From contig JACVVK020000147.1 in assembly GCA_018292915.2 (NCBI GenBank), positions 430,001-494,000 on the forward strand: a stretch of 64,000 bases of DNA, read 5' to 3'. This document shows positions 33,158 to 46,069 of the stretch, piece by piece. How positions within the stretch are numbered: the stretch's first letter is position 1; each line of letters opens with the position of its first letter. The notes below the pieces were generated by a model. That model was not told the DNA's origin. It saw nothing but the letters and a program-made list of their open reading frames with translations, and searched no databases. The position numbers and the translations under genes are program-made. This stretch comes from Batillaria attramentaria. Lineage: Eukaryota; Mollusca; Gastropoda; Batillariidae.

Positions 33158-34136
33158 TGTGTCCGGGCCCGTTTCTTCGAAGATACTTAACCGAATGGCT
33201 TCAAATTTGGGGTATCCAAATTTATCAAAATGTTACATTAGACGATTCAAGCGTGTGATGATTGCTTAAGTGATTTGGGAGTTATCGCCCTTTTGAGACA
33301 AGTTGGTTGTCTTTCGTGTACAGGCGTAATATTTATTTAAATCACTCAATTTTTTGGCAGTAGATAGCTTGAATACGGACTCTGAACTGATTCACTACTA
33401 GAAAATGGTCGCTCTTATAGTTTTCATGTAAACCGAGCCTGAGTTGACATTGCATGTTCAGATGCCTATTTCTCCGAAAATACTGAACCGATCGATTTCA
33501 AATTTGGGGTTTCTAAATGAATCAAGATTGTTGAATAGAAGGCCCGATCCAGGTACGATTGCACACATGATTTGCGAGTTATCGCCCTTTTCAAAAAAAG
33601 TGGCTTTCTGGCGTTTAAAGGCGTAATATTTACCTAAACCACTCCATTTTTTGGACATAGATAGCATGAATACGGACTCTCAACTGAGTGAATTTTGGAA
33701 AGTGCTGGTGAACACACTTTAGATCTCAAAATCGCTCCTACTATACATAGATAATGAGCCTGGGGTGCCATAAAAAAAAATATACAAAAAAATTAGAAAA
33801 ATTCACTGCAGCCGTTGTCGTCAGTTGACTCGAAAATTTGTACTCGAAGCACATTTCCTTTACACAAGCCACACGCCTCACAAACATCGCAGAAAAGGCA
33901 CACGCGCACTGACGCAAAACTGTATCAGCGTCAGTTTGCCGACGTCATGTTTGATTGACGTGGGGGTGTGTCGTCACTTTTCGGAAGTTCTCTATTTGTG
34001 GACGGGGAAAGCGGGAGTTTCATTGATGTAGTGAGCTTTGTTTTTCCCACTGACTCTCACTCAATAGAATAGTAGAGTGAGAGAACACCACATAGGTCTC
34101 AATGGAGCACATGCACAAACGCGGCTCGCGCAAGTC

Positions 34137-34177
<41 letters not shown>

Positions 34178-34493
34178 GCGCGCGTATGTCTGTGTGTGTC
34201 TGTGTGCGCGCGCGCGCAGCAGACATAACACATAGTGAAAAAACGTTCGCCGCGCAGACTTGTCTGTTAAACACATTGAGCCGGTATAAATTCGATCTTT
34301 ACACTGCGCAGCAGCAACACTTCAATTTTCATGGGGCTGCTTTCATTGCAAGAATTGTATCCGAGTCAAAGTTATTACGTCAAATGTATTATGCGTCATC
34401 CCAATGAGGAAAACGTCATAGATTTCAAAGAAAACAACTTGACGTCTCTCTTCCAAAACCAAGATTGGTCTGACAAGCCCGGTCAGTTGTTTC

Positions 34494-34499
<6 letters not shown>

Positions 34500-34556
<57 letters not shown>

Positions 34557-34558
34557 TG

Positions 34559-34609
<51 letters not shown>
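34500..34609. repeat. (GA)n(GT)n microsatellite
   Basis: Reverse complement of the CA/CT tract of the other copies, with the GA part about twice as long. Confidence 0.95.
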
Positions 34610-34612
<3 letters not shown>

Positions 34613-34705
34613 TCCCGAATACATGGCATTACAAAAGAACGACCGTGACGACAGCAGGTGATTAAATGGAAACAACATATTGGGCTGGTCAGTGGCCATC
34701 TTGTT

Positions 34706-34810
34706 GTATTTTTGTTATCAATGTTCGTTGATATCCCATTTTTGTATTTTTGTTATCAATGTTCGTTGATATCCCATTTTTGTATTTTTGTTATCAATGT
34801 TCGTTGATAC
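34706..34810 (+). repeat. 38-bp minisatellite, right part
   Basis: Three further units, the last incomplete (GTTGATACTCC). Confidence 0.93.
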
Positions 34811-34814
34811 TCCG

Positions 34815-34895
34815 GGCGCAATTCTTACTTCCACTGTGTCCTATGGAAGCTTGTGCTCTGACGACAAATAAATCTGATTCTGATTCTGACCTTGT
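34815..34895 (+). mobile_element. Possible LINE 3' tail
   Basis: CTCTGACGACAAATAAATCT followed by GATTCTGATTCTGA resembles the simple-repeat tails of CR1/RTE-type LINEs. No coding part is attached. Confidence 0.35.
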
Positions 34896-34899
34896 GATT

Positions 34900-37384
<2,485 letters not shown>

Positions 37385-37642
37385 TGGAATGGAAGGGTAG
37401 CTTAGGAAAAGGTCGGGCAGAGTCGGGTAGGGTAGGGTAGGGTAAGGTAGGTTAGAGTAGGGTAGAACAAGGTAGGGTAGGGAGGGGTAGGACAGGATAC
37501 AGTGTACCACAGGGTTGGGCAGAGCTGGACGTGGTCGGGTACGGTAGCGTCGGGTATGGTAGGATAGGATAGTGTCGGGTCGGGTCGGGTCGGGTCGGGT
37601 CGGGTCGGGTCGGGTCGGATCGGATCGGATCGGATCGGATCA
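37385..37642. repeat. Pentamer array GGGTA to GGGTC to GGATC
   Basis: Starts as irregular GGGTA/GGGTAGGG units and ends as about eight GGGTC and five GGATC units in order. The units evolve along the array. Confidence 0.93.
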
Positions 37643-38280
37643 GACACTTCTACTAACTCCGTTGGAAAAAACCCGAGGCCGGATACGGGGAGACTAACTG
37701 AACCGCCCCGCTGAACACTATTCAATCCAGACAGACTGACAGGTCGGCCACACCCTTGACTGCGATGGACAAGTCTCAGAAACCAAAACCCAGCTGGCCT
37801 AGCCAAAGGAAACGGGAAGCATTATAGAAGTTAGAACAATTTTAACTCCGGCCAAAGCACTAGTTCCCCTCGAACTCACCGACCCATGCACTTTGCGGCT
37901 GCTATTTACGATCTCACTGACCGAGCCCTTCCGTCGGCTCTTTGTGCTTTTGCTCTACACATTCATATTAAAACGGAAAGTGGGAGGCGGGGGGGGGGGG
38001 GGGGGGATAAGGAAATGGTGCAGAAGAAAGAGGCTCCTGTCTGACCAATAGAAAGCCAGTCACGTCCTCACGCTCGTGGGTGCGTTCAGATCTAGAAGGG
38101 ACGGTGTAAACTCCGCCGCAAAAAAACAAACAAGGAATTTGTATAATAATTAGTGTAACAGTACCGACAGACCTTTCCAGAGCGGGTATTTGTGGTTAAT
38201 CAGAAATCAGGTCAACATCCCTGCGATTCAAAAACCACTCCTAGCCACGAAATAGTTTTTGTTGCTTGCGCGGCGTGAAG
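37643..38280. other. Unassigned
   Basis: No gene or repeat copy recognised. Confidence 0.3.
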
Positions 38281-38282
38281 CC

Positions 38283-38356
<74 letters not shown>
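38281..38356. repeat. (CTAA)n microsatellite
   Basis: About 19 CTAA units. Confidence 0.97.
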
Positions 38357-38359
38357 CAA

Positions 38360-38798
38360 AGACCACTCCACAAGCTTTCGCATAACAACAAAGGAAACGC
38401 ACAGCGACTTCGTTTGGGGTTTCGAACGGGTGCAGTGTCACCAAAGACCTTGGAATCAGACTTTGGTGTCACGGTAGGATCTTATAGTTGTCACACCTTT
38501 GATTCAAACCCAAGCTGCCACCCAACCGACACACAGTCAAAATCCCCGCCGCCCCACAATGCTCCAAACAGCATTTGTGAATGTAGGAACTCCTCCTGGC
38601 CTCATGAGTCAGATGAATTGGACTACACTAAGGTCTGCTAAAAAAGAAAAAAGAAAAGAAAAAAAAAAAGAAAAAAAAAAAGAGCCATATAGCATTTCTC
38701 AAATCGACGTACAATCTTTGTAAACTGTTGGGATCAAAATCCAAAAACGTTGCCCTTGCTCTAGCAAAATTTTTGAAAGCGAGTAGGACGGTTTAGTG

Positions 38799-38800
<2 letters not shown>
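38360..38800. other. Unassigned
   Basis: No gene recognised; an A/G run at 38,641-38,682. Confidence 0.3.
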
Positions 38801-38924
<124 letters not shown>

Positions 38925-39202
38925 CTGTTGATGGTTGCGCTTTCCTGTGTATAGTTTTCGTGTATGTTGTACATATATCTTCTGTCGTATCGTTCTGTGT
39001 ATAATTATGTGGTCTTGGTTTGTTTGATTTTTTTTGGTATCCTCCATACCCCAAAAGGGGAAAAAGGAAAATAAAATCTTGAAATCTTGAATCCTGAAGT
39101 GAGTGGCATAGAGTTCATTGATCGGCCCGGCAGTGAGGGTAAAATCCATCAACGTTACTATGAAAGAAGGTTGTTAGGGAGGTCTGCCTGCATGCTATAG
39201 AA

Positions 39203-39583
39203 TAAAATCGCAGTAATATAAGCGCTTCATCCCAAATGTTTGGCTCAAAGAGCCGCGAGCTAAACCCAACACACACGCACATGTGAATCACGCGCATTCT
39301 CTCACACACTGGACATGAACACATACCAATTACATGTTGCAAAGGGCCAGCTCAGCAATTTAAATTTCGGAATTTAAGAATTGCATTTATTTTCGAATTT
39401 TGTGGGCTGATCATTTCCAAAGCAGAGGGAAGGAAGCCGGAGTACCCGGAGAGAACCCCCGGCGGTCGGCCTGAATGAACGATGGCACATACGAGAAAGA
39501 AACATTCTTCGTCCCGAGTGAGACTCGAACCCCTGACCTCTCGCATTGACGATAGTCTCAACCACTAGACCATCGGCCGCCCC
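39203..39583 (-). mobile_element. SINE-B copy, full length
   Basis: Read on the - strand it starts GGGGCGGCCGATGGTCTAGT GGTTGAGAC, with B-box GGGGTTCGAGTCTC, then the core TCTCCGGGTACTCCGGCTTC, and ends in the AAGCGCTTATATTACTGCG tail. This copy and 54,516 define the family structure: tRNA head, conserved core, LINE-type tail, about 380 bp. Confidence 0.9.
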
Positions 39584-39597
39584 ACGAAACTTGATAA

Positions 39598-39729
39598 GGG
39601 TGGATGGGTGTTTGGGTGTTTAACGTCCTTATCCGTCGCACATGGGTGATATCAAAGACGGGGCAACGAGAAAATGGCCAGCGCAAATATTTGGCCCCAG
39701 CCGGGATTCGAACTTACGACACGAGCACT
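39598..39729 (-). mobile_element. SINE-A, head truncated
   Basis: From GGGTGGATGGGTGTTTGGGT to GCCGGGATTCGAACTTACGA; the A-box half of the head is missing. Confidence 0.85.
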
Positions 39730-39734
39730 TCCCA

Positions 39735-40260
39735 CCGAATAATTATGACTAGAATGCCCAAAAGAGGTCCAAAACAAGTTCAGGTGACGATAGACAAGAC
39801 AAATTTAGTTCCCGAATTTGAGGCGAAAGAGGGAACGCCAGAAACGAACATCAGCTGCAGAACACCAAGAAAGACCTCCATGATCTGTCCAAAGCAGGCA
39901 GCAGAACGGAGCGGTTCAGCCACCCAGCGACCTACAGAGAGGCCAAAACAATCATCCGCAACCAGTACCGGTGCCAGTTGAAGAGAGGATAAGGTGATGT
40001 TGACCTGATCCACCAGTTCCAGAGGCACCAACAGACAATCCTGAGTCGTGAGTTCGAATCCCGGGTGGGGCCAAATATTTGTGCTGGCCTTTTTGTCGTT
40101 GCCCCGTCTTTGATATCACCCTTATGTGGGGGGAAAGGTTGTTAAACTCCCAAACACCCGCCCCACCCACCCCTGCAGACTGAGGACTGGACACTGCCGA
40201 CTATTTGAGCCACCTCAACCGACTCAAGATTGCCCGAACCTGTGTGACGCAAACCTGGCC
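39735..40260 (+). pseudogene. LINE C-terminal fragment, split by a SINE-A
   Basis: One frame reads HPATYREAKTIIRNQYRCQL then KRG, a stop, and DLIHQFQRHQQTILS (about 39,925-40,044). After the SINE-A (40,041-40,173) it resumes with RTGHCRL and, in a shifted frame, SHLNRLKIA. The pattern YREAKTx(I/L)x, then RHQQTxxxRLRTGHCxL, is common near the C-terminus of molluscan non-LTR retrotransposons of the Jockey/I type. An in-frame TAA, a frameshift and the SINE show that it is dead. No reverse transcriptase or endonuclease part is present. Clade is uncertain. Confidence 0.6.
40041..40173 (+). mobile_element. SINE-A inside the LINE fragment
   Basis: Starts in the head (GTCGTGAGTTCGAATCCCGG) and ends CACCCGCCCCACCCACCC. 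It separates RHQQTILS from RTGHCRL, which are adjacent in intact LINEs. Confidence 0.85.
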
Positions 40261-40289
40261 CTCTTGTATTGGCGGCGAAGTCTTAAATA

Positions 40290-40876
40290 CTACTACTGTA
40301 ATAAGCGCATTAATATAGCCACTTCATCCCGAATATTTGGCTCAAAGCGCCGCGAACTATGCCCAACACACACGCTCACGTGAATCACACGCATTCTCTC
40401 ACACACACTGAACATGAACACATTACAATCACGTGGTGCGAAGGGCCAGCTCAGCAATTTAAGTTTCGGAAGTTTAGAATTGCATTTATTTTTGAATTTT
40501 GTGGGCTGAAAAAATTTCCAAAGCAGAGGGGGGAGGAAGCCGGAGTACGCGGACAGAACCCCAGACGGTCGGCCCGAGGTAGGGTGGGTGTTTAGGAGTT
40601 TAACGTCTTTTTCCCACCACATACGGGTGATATCAAAGACGGGACAACGAGAAAAAGGCAGCACAAATATTTTGCCTCAGCCGGGATTCGAACTCACGAA
40701 CGGAGTATTGAAAGTCCGACGCCGCCTCTACCGCTCGGCTATGCCGACTCCCCCGCGGTCGGCCCGAATGAACGGTGCCACATACGAGAAAGAAAAATTC
40801 TTCGCCCCGAGTGGGACTCGAACCTGACCTCTCGCATTGGTGACTGAGTCTTAACCACTAGACCACCGACCGCCCC
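40290..40876 (-). mobile_element. SINE-B copy interrupted by a SINE-A
   Basis: The SINE-B body runs 40,290-40,577, is interrupted, and continues 40,756-40,876 to the head CTTAACCACTAGACCACCGA. The core is GAAGCCGGAGTACGCGGACA. It follows directly on the LINE fragment. Confidence 0.9.
40578..40755 (-). mobile_element. SINE-A nested in SINE-B
   Basis: Flanked by an exact 12-bp target duplication CGGTCGGCCCGA at 40,566-40,577 and 40,756-40,767, so the boundaries are exact. SINE-A was therefore active after this SINE-B had inserted. Confidence 0.95.
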
Positions 40877-40917
40877 ACTAGCTCTGTGGCAGCCCCGAGC
40901 ACTCGCAGCACACTAAA

Positions 40918-41100
40918 GATTTCCCATAAAAACAACAACAACAAAACAACAACAACCAGAAAAAAAACAACAACCAAAAACGAACACACCATCTTAGTGG
41001 CCCAGAATAAGAAGAAGATAGAGCAAATTCTTTGCGTGACGCCGCGGCGGAGTTTGCAAGGACAGACAGACAGACAGACAGGCAGACAGACGGCCCTTGT
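40918..41100. repeat. (AAC)n tract and (CAGA)n
   Basis: AAC units at 40,929-40,985 and GACAGACAGACA units at 41,063-41,091. Confidence 0.85.
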
Positions 41101-41510
41101 CAAGGCTTACGTGAGATAACCTAATAATCACAAAACACTCACGCCTCAGCCATAATTATTCGGGAGGTGTAAAGCTGGATAACCATATTTTGTAGGCTGT
41201 CAGCGCGCAAACAGTTGTGGAAATCCGTCCCACGGGCTTCTTAGGGAGTTAGCTACAGAACTCAGGACAAGGGGGATTAGTGAAAGAGCTGAGAACGTTA
41301 ATTGCTGCGGGCGTGCGGCAAGATTTAATGAGGAAGCATACACAGCCGTAGCGGGGGTTGACAAATCGAATCACTCAAAAGCTCCTGTTTTGTGCACACT
41401 TTTTTCAACGGCGCCTAGCTCAAAGTGTGTGTAGACAAAATCGACGCGAGTGTTACCTGATGCTACTTCGCTTTGAAAGTTGCGACGGTAGTTGCCTTCA
41501 CGCACTTCAG
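41101..41510. other. Unassigned
   Basis: No gene or repeat copy recognised. Confidence 0.3.
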
Positions 41511-41523
41511 AGCTCAGTGTATG

Positions 41524-41701
41524 GTTGGTTGGTTGTTTCGGGGTTTAACGTCCTTTTCCACCACATACGGGTGATATCATAGTCAAAGACGGGGCAACGA
41601 TGAAAAAGCCAGCACACATATTTGGCCCCAGCCGGGATACGAACTCACGACCCGAGCGTTAGAAGTCCAACGCTCTACCATTCGGCCACCCCGGCTCTCC
41701 A
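41524..41701 (-). mobile_element. SINE-A with 11-bp target duplication
   Basis: CTCAGTGTATG occurs at 41,513-41,523 and 41,702-41,712. The copy is full length and shares GCAACGATGAAAAAGCCAGC with the copies at 41,843 and 45,397, a sub-family variant. Confidence 0.95.
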
Positions 41702-41842
41702 CTCAGTGTATGTTTAAAATATGTGAGCATTGCAGGCTTGGAGCGTCAGTTGCGGTGACGCGTTAGTCTAAGCCTTTGCCTGGTCGGTAAACGGCCTCTT
41801 TCTCAGTGTCACGCCCGACAGGCCCGGGCGAAGTCCTTTGGA

Positions 41843-41980
41843 GGGTGGGTGGGTGGGTGTTTGGGGGTTTAACGTCCTTTTCCACCACGTACGGGTGATA
41901 TCAAAGACGGGGCAACGATGAAAAAGCCAGCACACATATTTGGCCCCAGCCGGGATACGAACTCACGACCCGAGCATTAG
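41843..41980 (-). mobile_element. SINE-A, head-truncated
   Basis: The same sub-family as the neighbour at 41,524. It stops at CGAGCATTAG; flanking AAGTCCTTTGGA and AAGTCCGTTGGA suggest a 12-bp target duplication with one change. Confidence 0.88.
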
Positions 41981-41998
41981 AAGTCCGTTGGAAACATC

Positions 41999-42206
41999 AG
42001 GCATATTTAGCCGGACTTCGTAAAGAGGACTTCGCTGAGCAGCGTAACTCATTTACATGTAAATTAGACACGTTAGGGGTACCGTTAGCCAATCGCAGCG
42101 CGTTAGCCGCTAGCGGCCTCTGCCGTGTGAGCCTAATTTACATGTATGTAAATGGGTTTCACTGCTCAGCGAAGTCCCGCTAACAAAGTCCTACAAAACG
42201 TGCCTA
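41999..42206. mobile_element. Foldback MITE (family 'TAGGCA'), copy 2
   Basis: Matches 5543-5760 along its length: GGACTTCGCTGAGCAGCGTA, CACGTTAGGGGTACC, GCAGCGCGTTAGCCGCT. The left terminus has CAGGCA for TAGGCA; the right ends TGCCTA. Confidence 0.85.
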
Positions 42207-42780
42207 TTTAAATTTGAAAATGGAAAAACTCGGTGCTACTGCTTGGAAACACTCTGTCCCGGTCGTGCTACTTCGAGTACCACGAGAAGCACTCCCGTCC
42301 AGCTTGGCTACACCCCGTGTAGCTGATGGTTTTGCTCTTCCCTTTGAAACGGGACGTAAGTGCGCAGAGAGGAATGTGTTGTTGTCTCCCTTTGCGTAAG
42401 CTGCCGTCTGAGGGCTGCGTGTGATTTACGGCTGAGATGCTGAGAGGAAGTGCATGAGAAAAGTGTCCCGTAATTTGACTCTAGGGTGCGACACTGCTAA
42501 TTTCCAAGGGCAGACGTGTTTTGGATACGTAACATTTGTAAGATGTATAACATAGCCGTAGGTTATGTAACACACGTATGTCACATACAGGTATGCATAA
42601 ATGTAATGACGTATGCATATTGCTATCAGTTTTTTTTTTTTTTTTTTTTAAATGGCTCAAAGATCATTCTGAGCTGTTTTCGTGGAGTCTAGCATCACAC
42701 TACCAAGACTGACGCATGCACAATTTTTGTTTTTGTTTTTGGTCGTTGTTGCGAGTCCACATAGACCCCCCTAAACTCCC
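42207..42780. other. Unassigned
   Basis: No gene or repeat copy recognised; a T-run at 42,630-42,649. Confidence 0.3.
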
Positions 42781-42976
42781 CCCCCCCCCTCTCTCTCTCT
42801 CTCTCTTATTTAGTTTTAAGTTATCATAATTACTGACCAGTTTAGCCTGCCATTGCAATACTGTCAATATGTACTTGTCCCCACCTGAGCATTATCATTA
42901 ACGGTGCTTGTTTATGCTCACTAATTGTTTACTTGTACGAATTGCCGCGGTATTGCAATAAACCCGTTTAAACCAA
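42781..42976 (+). mobile_element. Dispersed retroposon F, copy 1
   Basis: (CT)n then GTTTTAAGTTATCATAATTA, GCCTGCCATTGCAATACTGT, CAATATGTACTTGTCC and the end TGCAATAAACCCGTTTAAACC. It matches 55,478-55,671. The terminal AATAAA suggests a retroposed 3' end. Confidence 0.75.
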
Positions 42977-43249
42977 ATACATACACAGACAGGCGTGCGT
43001 TCAGCTGATTGGAGCCAAAACGCAGCAGCCGGTGGCCGTGAGTGTCGCTGTAATCGACAGACATGGCGGGCGTCGTATATGGACGGTTGAGTTTTCCTTG
43101 TTTGCACGGCCATCAAACGTCAGTGTGTTGCATTCGGAGCCTCGCGTATCTCTAAGATAGACTGTTTTGGCCGGACATTCTCGGTGACAAGCACAACTGT
43201 TCCAAAATAGAATTGTCGCGATACAAAGCCTTGTACACTGTATTGGTAG

Positions 43250-43422
43250 CAATGGCACTTCCCGGGACATTTATGACAGGAAGCTTGGAATGCGGCCCTG
43301 TCACGCTATTATCAAACCACATGAACCTCCATAGCATCATCGTATCCGTATACTCATTATCATGCATTATAAAAATTGCACCAGCTTCCGCGTCCTGGAT
43401 TCAACTCATGACCTGGGCCCGT
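43250..43422. repeat. Dispersed repeat D, copy 1 (left part)
   Basis: GGGACATTTATGACAGGAAG, CCACATGAACCTCCATAGCA and GGATTCAACTCATGAC match 46,775-46,940. The copy is split by a MITE and resumes at 43,698. Confidence 0.8.
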
Positions 43423-43697
43423 ATGTGGAACTCGAGGTTAATTTAACCCACGGCTACGGGCCTAACCCGGACTAGGACAAAAGAAACCCCAAAACAAAAT
43501 TGAATAAAAAAGGAAGTGAAGAAAGAAAGACAAAATTCCTTCTATAACGGCACAGGCACCTTGCTGGAATGCTGGACCCGCTTCCTGATTTAAAACAATA
43601 AACAACAGAAAATTTAACCCTAGAGCTAGTTTAGTTCGATGTTAGACTCTAACCCGGGGCTAAACTCCCTAACCCCGACTTTTACATGCGGACCCTG
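43423..43697 (-). mobile_element. MITE family 'CAGGGCCCG', copy 2
   Basis: Reverse-orientation copy: CTGGGCCCGTATGTGGAACT at the left and TTTTACATGCGGACCCTG at the right. It interrupts repeat D. Confidence 0.9.
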
Positions 43698-43797
43698 GGA
43701 GGAGTACCACCGAAGCAGGCAAAGAGTTGGGACAAAACAAAACAAAACAAAACAAAACAAAACAAAACAAAACAAAACAAAACAAAACAAAACAAAA
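43698..43797. repeat. Repeat D (right part) and (AAAAC)12 tail
   Basis: GGAGGAGTACCACCGAAGCA then GGCAAAGAGTTGGG as at 46,935-46,972, then pure AAAAC units. Both copies of repeat D end in an A/C tract, as a retroposon tail would. Confidence 0.85.
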
Positions 43798-44200
43798 CGC
43801 TAGAAACAAATACTGAACTAAACTGAATGTGGCGTTTAAGAGCACAGCTAGGTCGCTCTCATCTCCTTTTTCGATTGAAGAGGTTTTCACAGCCACTGAA
43901 TGGGGTGTAGGAAAGGTAAGACTGACATAAACCTATGCGCGTTACACAATGAAAGACGGTTAGCTTGAGTCATTAGTTCACTGCTCACACTTGCATGATT
44001 ATACGCGCCATCAAACGTGACGCGGTGGATCTAAGGCGTCAGATAAATCTTTTCTATTAGACGGTAGTACCACTCATGCTAATGCTAATACTAATGCTAA
44101 TGAGCTTAGATGCCTCGCGATTCTGGCGACTGGAGAGACGGTGCAAAGTGAAATGAAGACAGGTTGTCGGGCGCTGAGACAGTGTGACAAGACGAGGACA
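43798..44200. other. Unassigned
   Basis: No gene or repeat copy recognised. Confidence 0.3.
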
Positions 44201-44204
44201 CCTG

Positions 44205-44264
44205 TCTGTCTGTCTTTCTCTCTCTCTCTCTCTCTCTCGTGTGTGTGTGCGTGCGTGCGTGAGT

Positions 44265-44322
<58 letters not shown>

Positions 44323-44335
44323 GCGTGCGTGTGTG

Positions 44336-44384
<49 letters not shown>

Positions 44385-44445
44385 GTGTGTGTGTGTGTGT
44401 GTGTGTGTGCGTGTGTACGTGCGTGAGAGTGTGTGTGTGTGTGCC

Positions 44446-44534
<89 letters not shown>

Positions 44535-44644
44535 GATGATGATGAAAAAGTGACGAGTGCATTAGACCTGAAAAAGTGCAGATAAATCGCCTTTTCACGC
44601 GCAGTTTGTGCGTGCGTGCGTGCGTGCGTGCGTGTGCGTGTGCG

Positions 44645-44688
<44 letters not shown>
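44205..44688. repeat. Compound CT/GT/GA/GTGC microsatellite cluster
   Basis: CT (44,217-44,239), GT blocks (44,268-44,316, 44,340-44,362, 44,385-44,408, 44,450-44,502), GA blocks (44,362-44,385, 44,503-44,530), (GAT)n, and GTGC then GA (44,603-44,686). Frames of up to 232 codons here are artefacts. Confidence 0.95.
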
Positions 44689-44690
<2 letters not shown>

Positions 44691-44699
44691 TGCATGGCT

Positions 44700-45380
44700 A
44701 GGGTTAGGCAGGTTACTGAAGAAATAATTAGATGGCTGGAGGAGACTTGACCCACTGACCTTCCAGTCTACGCCGCTGTGCCGCGCCCACCAAGGCCACA
44801 AAAACGAACATTGTCTTATAGCAGCGAAACGCACATTCAGCGCTTCATGTTCCGCGAGTCTTCGGCCGGCGATGCCACACGCTGTACATTCTGAACAACT
44901 AAACTATGGACCATATTTACAGGGCGCGGACAATCACCTTTTTTTTTTTTTTTTTTGAGCGTACAGCATCGTCCTCTAAAGAAAGGCGACCGGGAGCATC
45001 AGAGCGAGGCTGATAATGAGCCACGTGACGGCGCGAGCAGAGCTCACGCTGACGAGAATTGCTGAACAGTCGGCGAGCTGCAGCTAGCTGTCGTTCGCAA
45101 TTAGATGCTTGGGCCCTGATGAGGTGGGTAAATTTGATAAAGACAGGCTCGCTCTCGGCGAAACTCCGTTCCGTGGCCGCTAGTTTGACACTCCGGGAGG
45201 TGGCGCTACGGGGGCTGGACGCAGACGACCGTGCACGGGCCATCATGGGCAATAACTCGCCCAGATCCATCACACCAACGTGACACTGGGTCCGCTGCTG
45301 CGGAAGCCAGCAGTCTTGAAGGGAGGCCAATCTCCTCCGCAGTGAACAACCCGACATGACATTCATTCTGAGTACACTTG
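44700..45380. other. Unassigned
   Basis: A 74-codon + frame at 45,059-45,283 has no recognised domain. Confidence 0.3.
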
Positions 45381-45396
45381 GTTGGTCTGGTCGGTG

Positions 45397-45569
45397 GGTG
45401 GGTGGGTGGGTGTTTGGGGGTTTAACGTCCTTTTCCACCACAAAGTTTGATACCAAAGACGGGGCAACGATGAAAAAGCCAGCACACATATTTGGCCCCA
45501 GGCGGGATCGAACTCACGACCCGAGCATTAGAAGTACAACGCTCTACCATTCGACCACCCCGGCTCCCC
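45397..45569 (-). mobile_element. SINE-A with 12-bp target duplication
   Basis: GTCTGGTCGGTG at 45,385-45,396 and 45,570-45,581 flank a full-length copy of the ACGATGAAAAAGCC sub-family. Confidence 0.95.
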
Positions 45570-45639
45570 GTCTGGTCGGTGAGTTAACTTCAGCCAAAGA
45601 GCTTTCCGGACATTAAGGCAACGCCGCAGCATGAACAGG

Positions 45640-46065
45640 ACATCCACGCTCACGTCGTGACCTCGACCTCAAGCAAAGACCTTTTCCTTTCATGACACAG
45701 AGGCAACATTATGACAACATCACCTTGACCTTGAGCAAAGACCTCGCAAGGCAGTGAGGCAGTAGTACAGGGCATCCATCCTCAAGCTCGTGAAATCGAC
45801 CTCAACCGGAGACCTTTCCTGACACTCAGGTAAAACTACAGGACATTCAAAGTCACTCTCGTGACCTTGACCTCCGATAAAAGGTCGACCGCAGGACACA
45901 AAGTCATACTCCTGCTCGGGACCTCGACCTGTCTGAATGCCGAGGCAACACTGGAGGGCTATAAATAGCTACTCCTAGTTCTGTGATCCACGCTCAAGCT
46001 TGTGAGATAGAGCGACTCGACCTCGGTCAGACCTGACCTGTCAGGACACTGAAGCAACCAGACGC
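45640..46065 (+). repeat. Degenerate tandem array with GACCTTGACCT motifs
   Basis: Five or six loosely repeated units of 65-130 bp, each with a form of CTCGTGACCTCGACCTCA, (G/A)CAAAGACCT and GACAC..AGGCAAC. Unit boundaries are poorly defined. Confidence 0.6.
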
Positions 46066-46069
46066 GACA

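Larger units (their letters stand above)
32867..34705 (-). mobile_element. Helitron/HINE-like element, close copy 2
   Basis: Reverse-orientation copy of about 1.84 kb. In its own sense it begins AACAAGATGGCCACTGACCA at 34,705 and ends with the hairpin at 32,867-32,896. It sits inside a 38-bp minisatellite: the left flank ends CCCATTTTT and the right resumes GTATTTTTG, which joins to an uninterrupted unit. There is therefore no target-site duplication. Inside, the GA tract (34,500-34,553) and GT tracts are longer than in the other copies. Confidence 0.85.

Noticed and set aside
37385..37642. Internal telomere repeat
   Set aside because: Units are pentamers GGGTA/GGGTC/GGATC, not TTAGGG.
43423..43697. 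hAT classification from the CAGGG start
   Set aside because: No 8-bp target duplication is visible in any of the four copies and the empty-site comparison does not support one.
44057..44755. 232-codon HT/SL-repeat frame
   Set aside because: Translation of a compound microsatellite.
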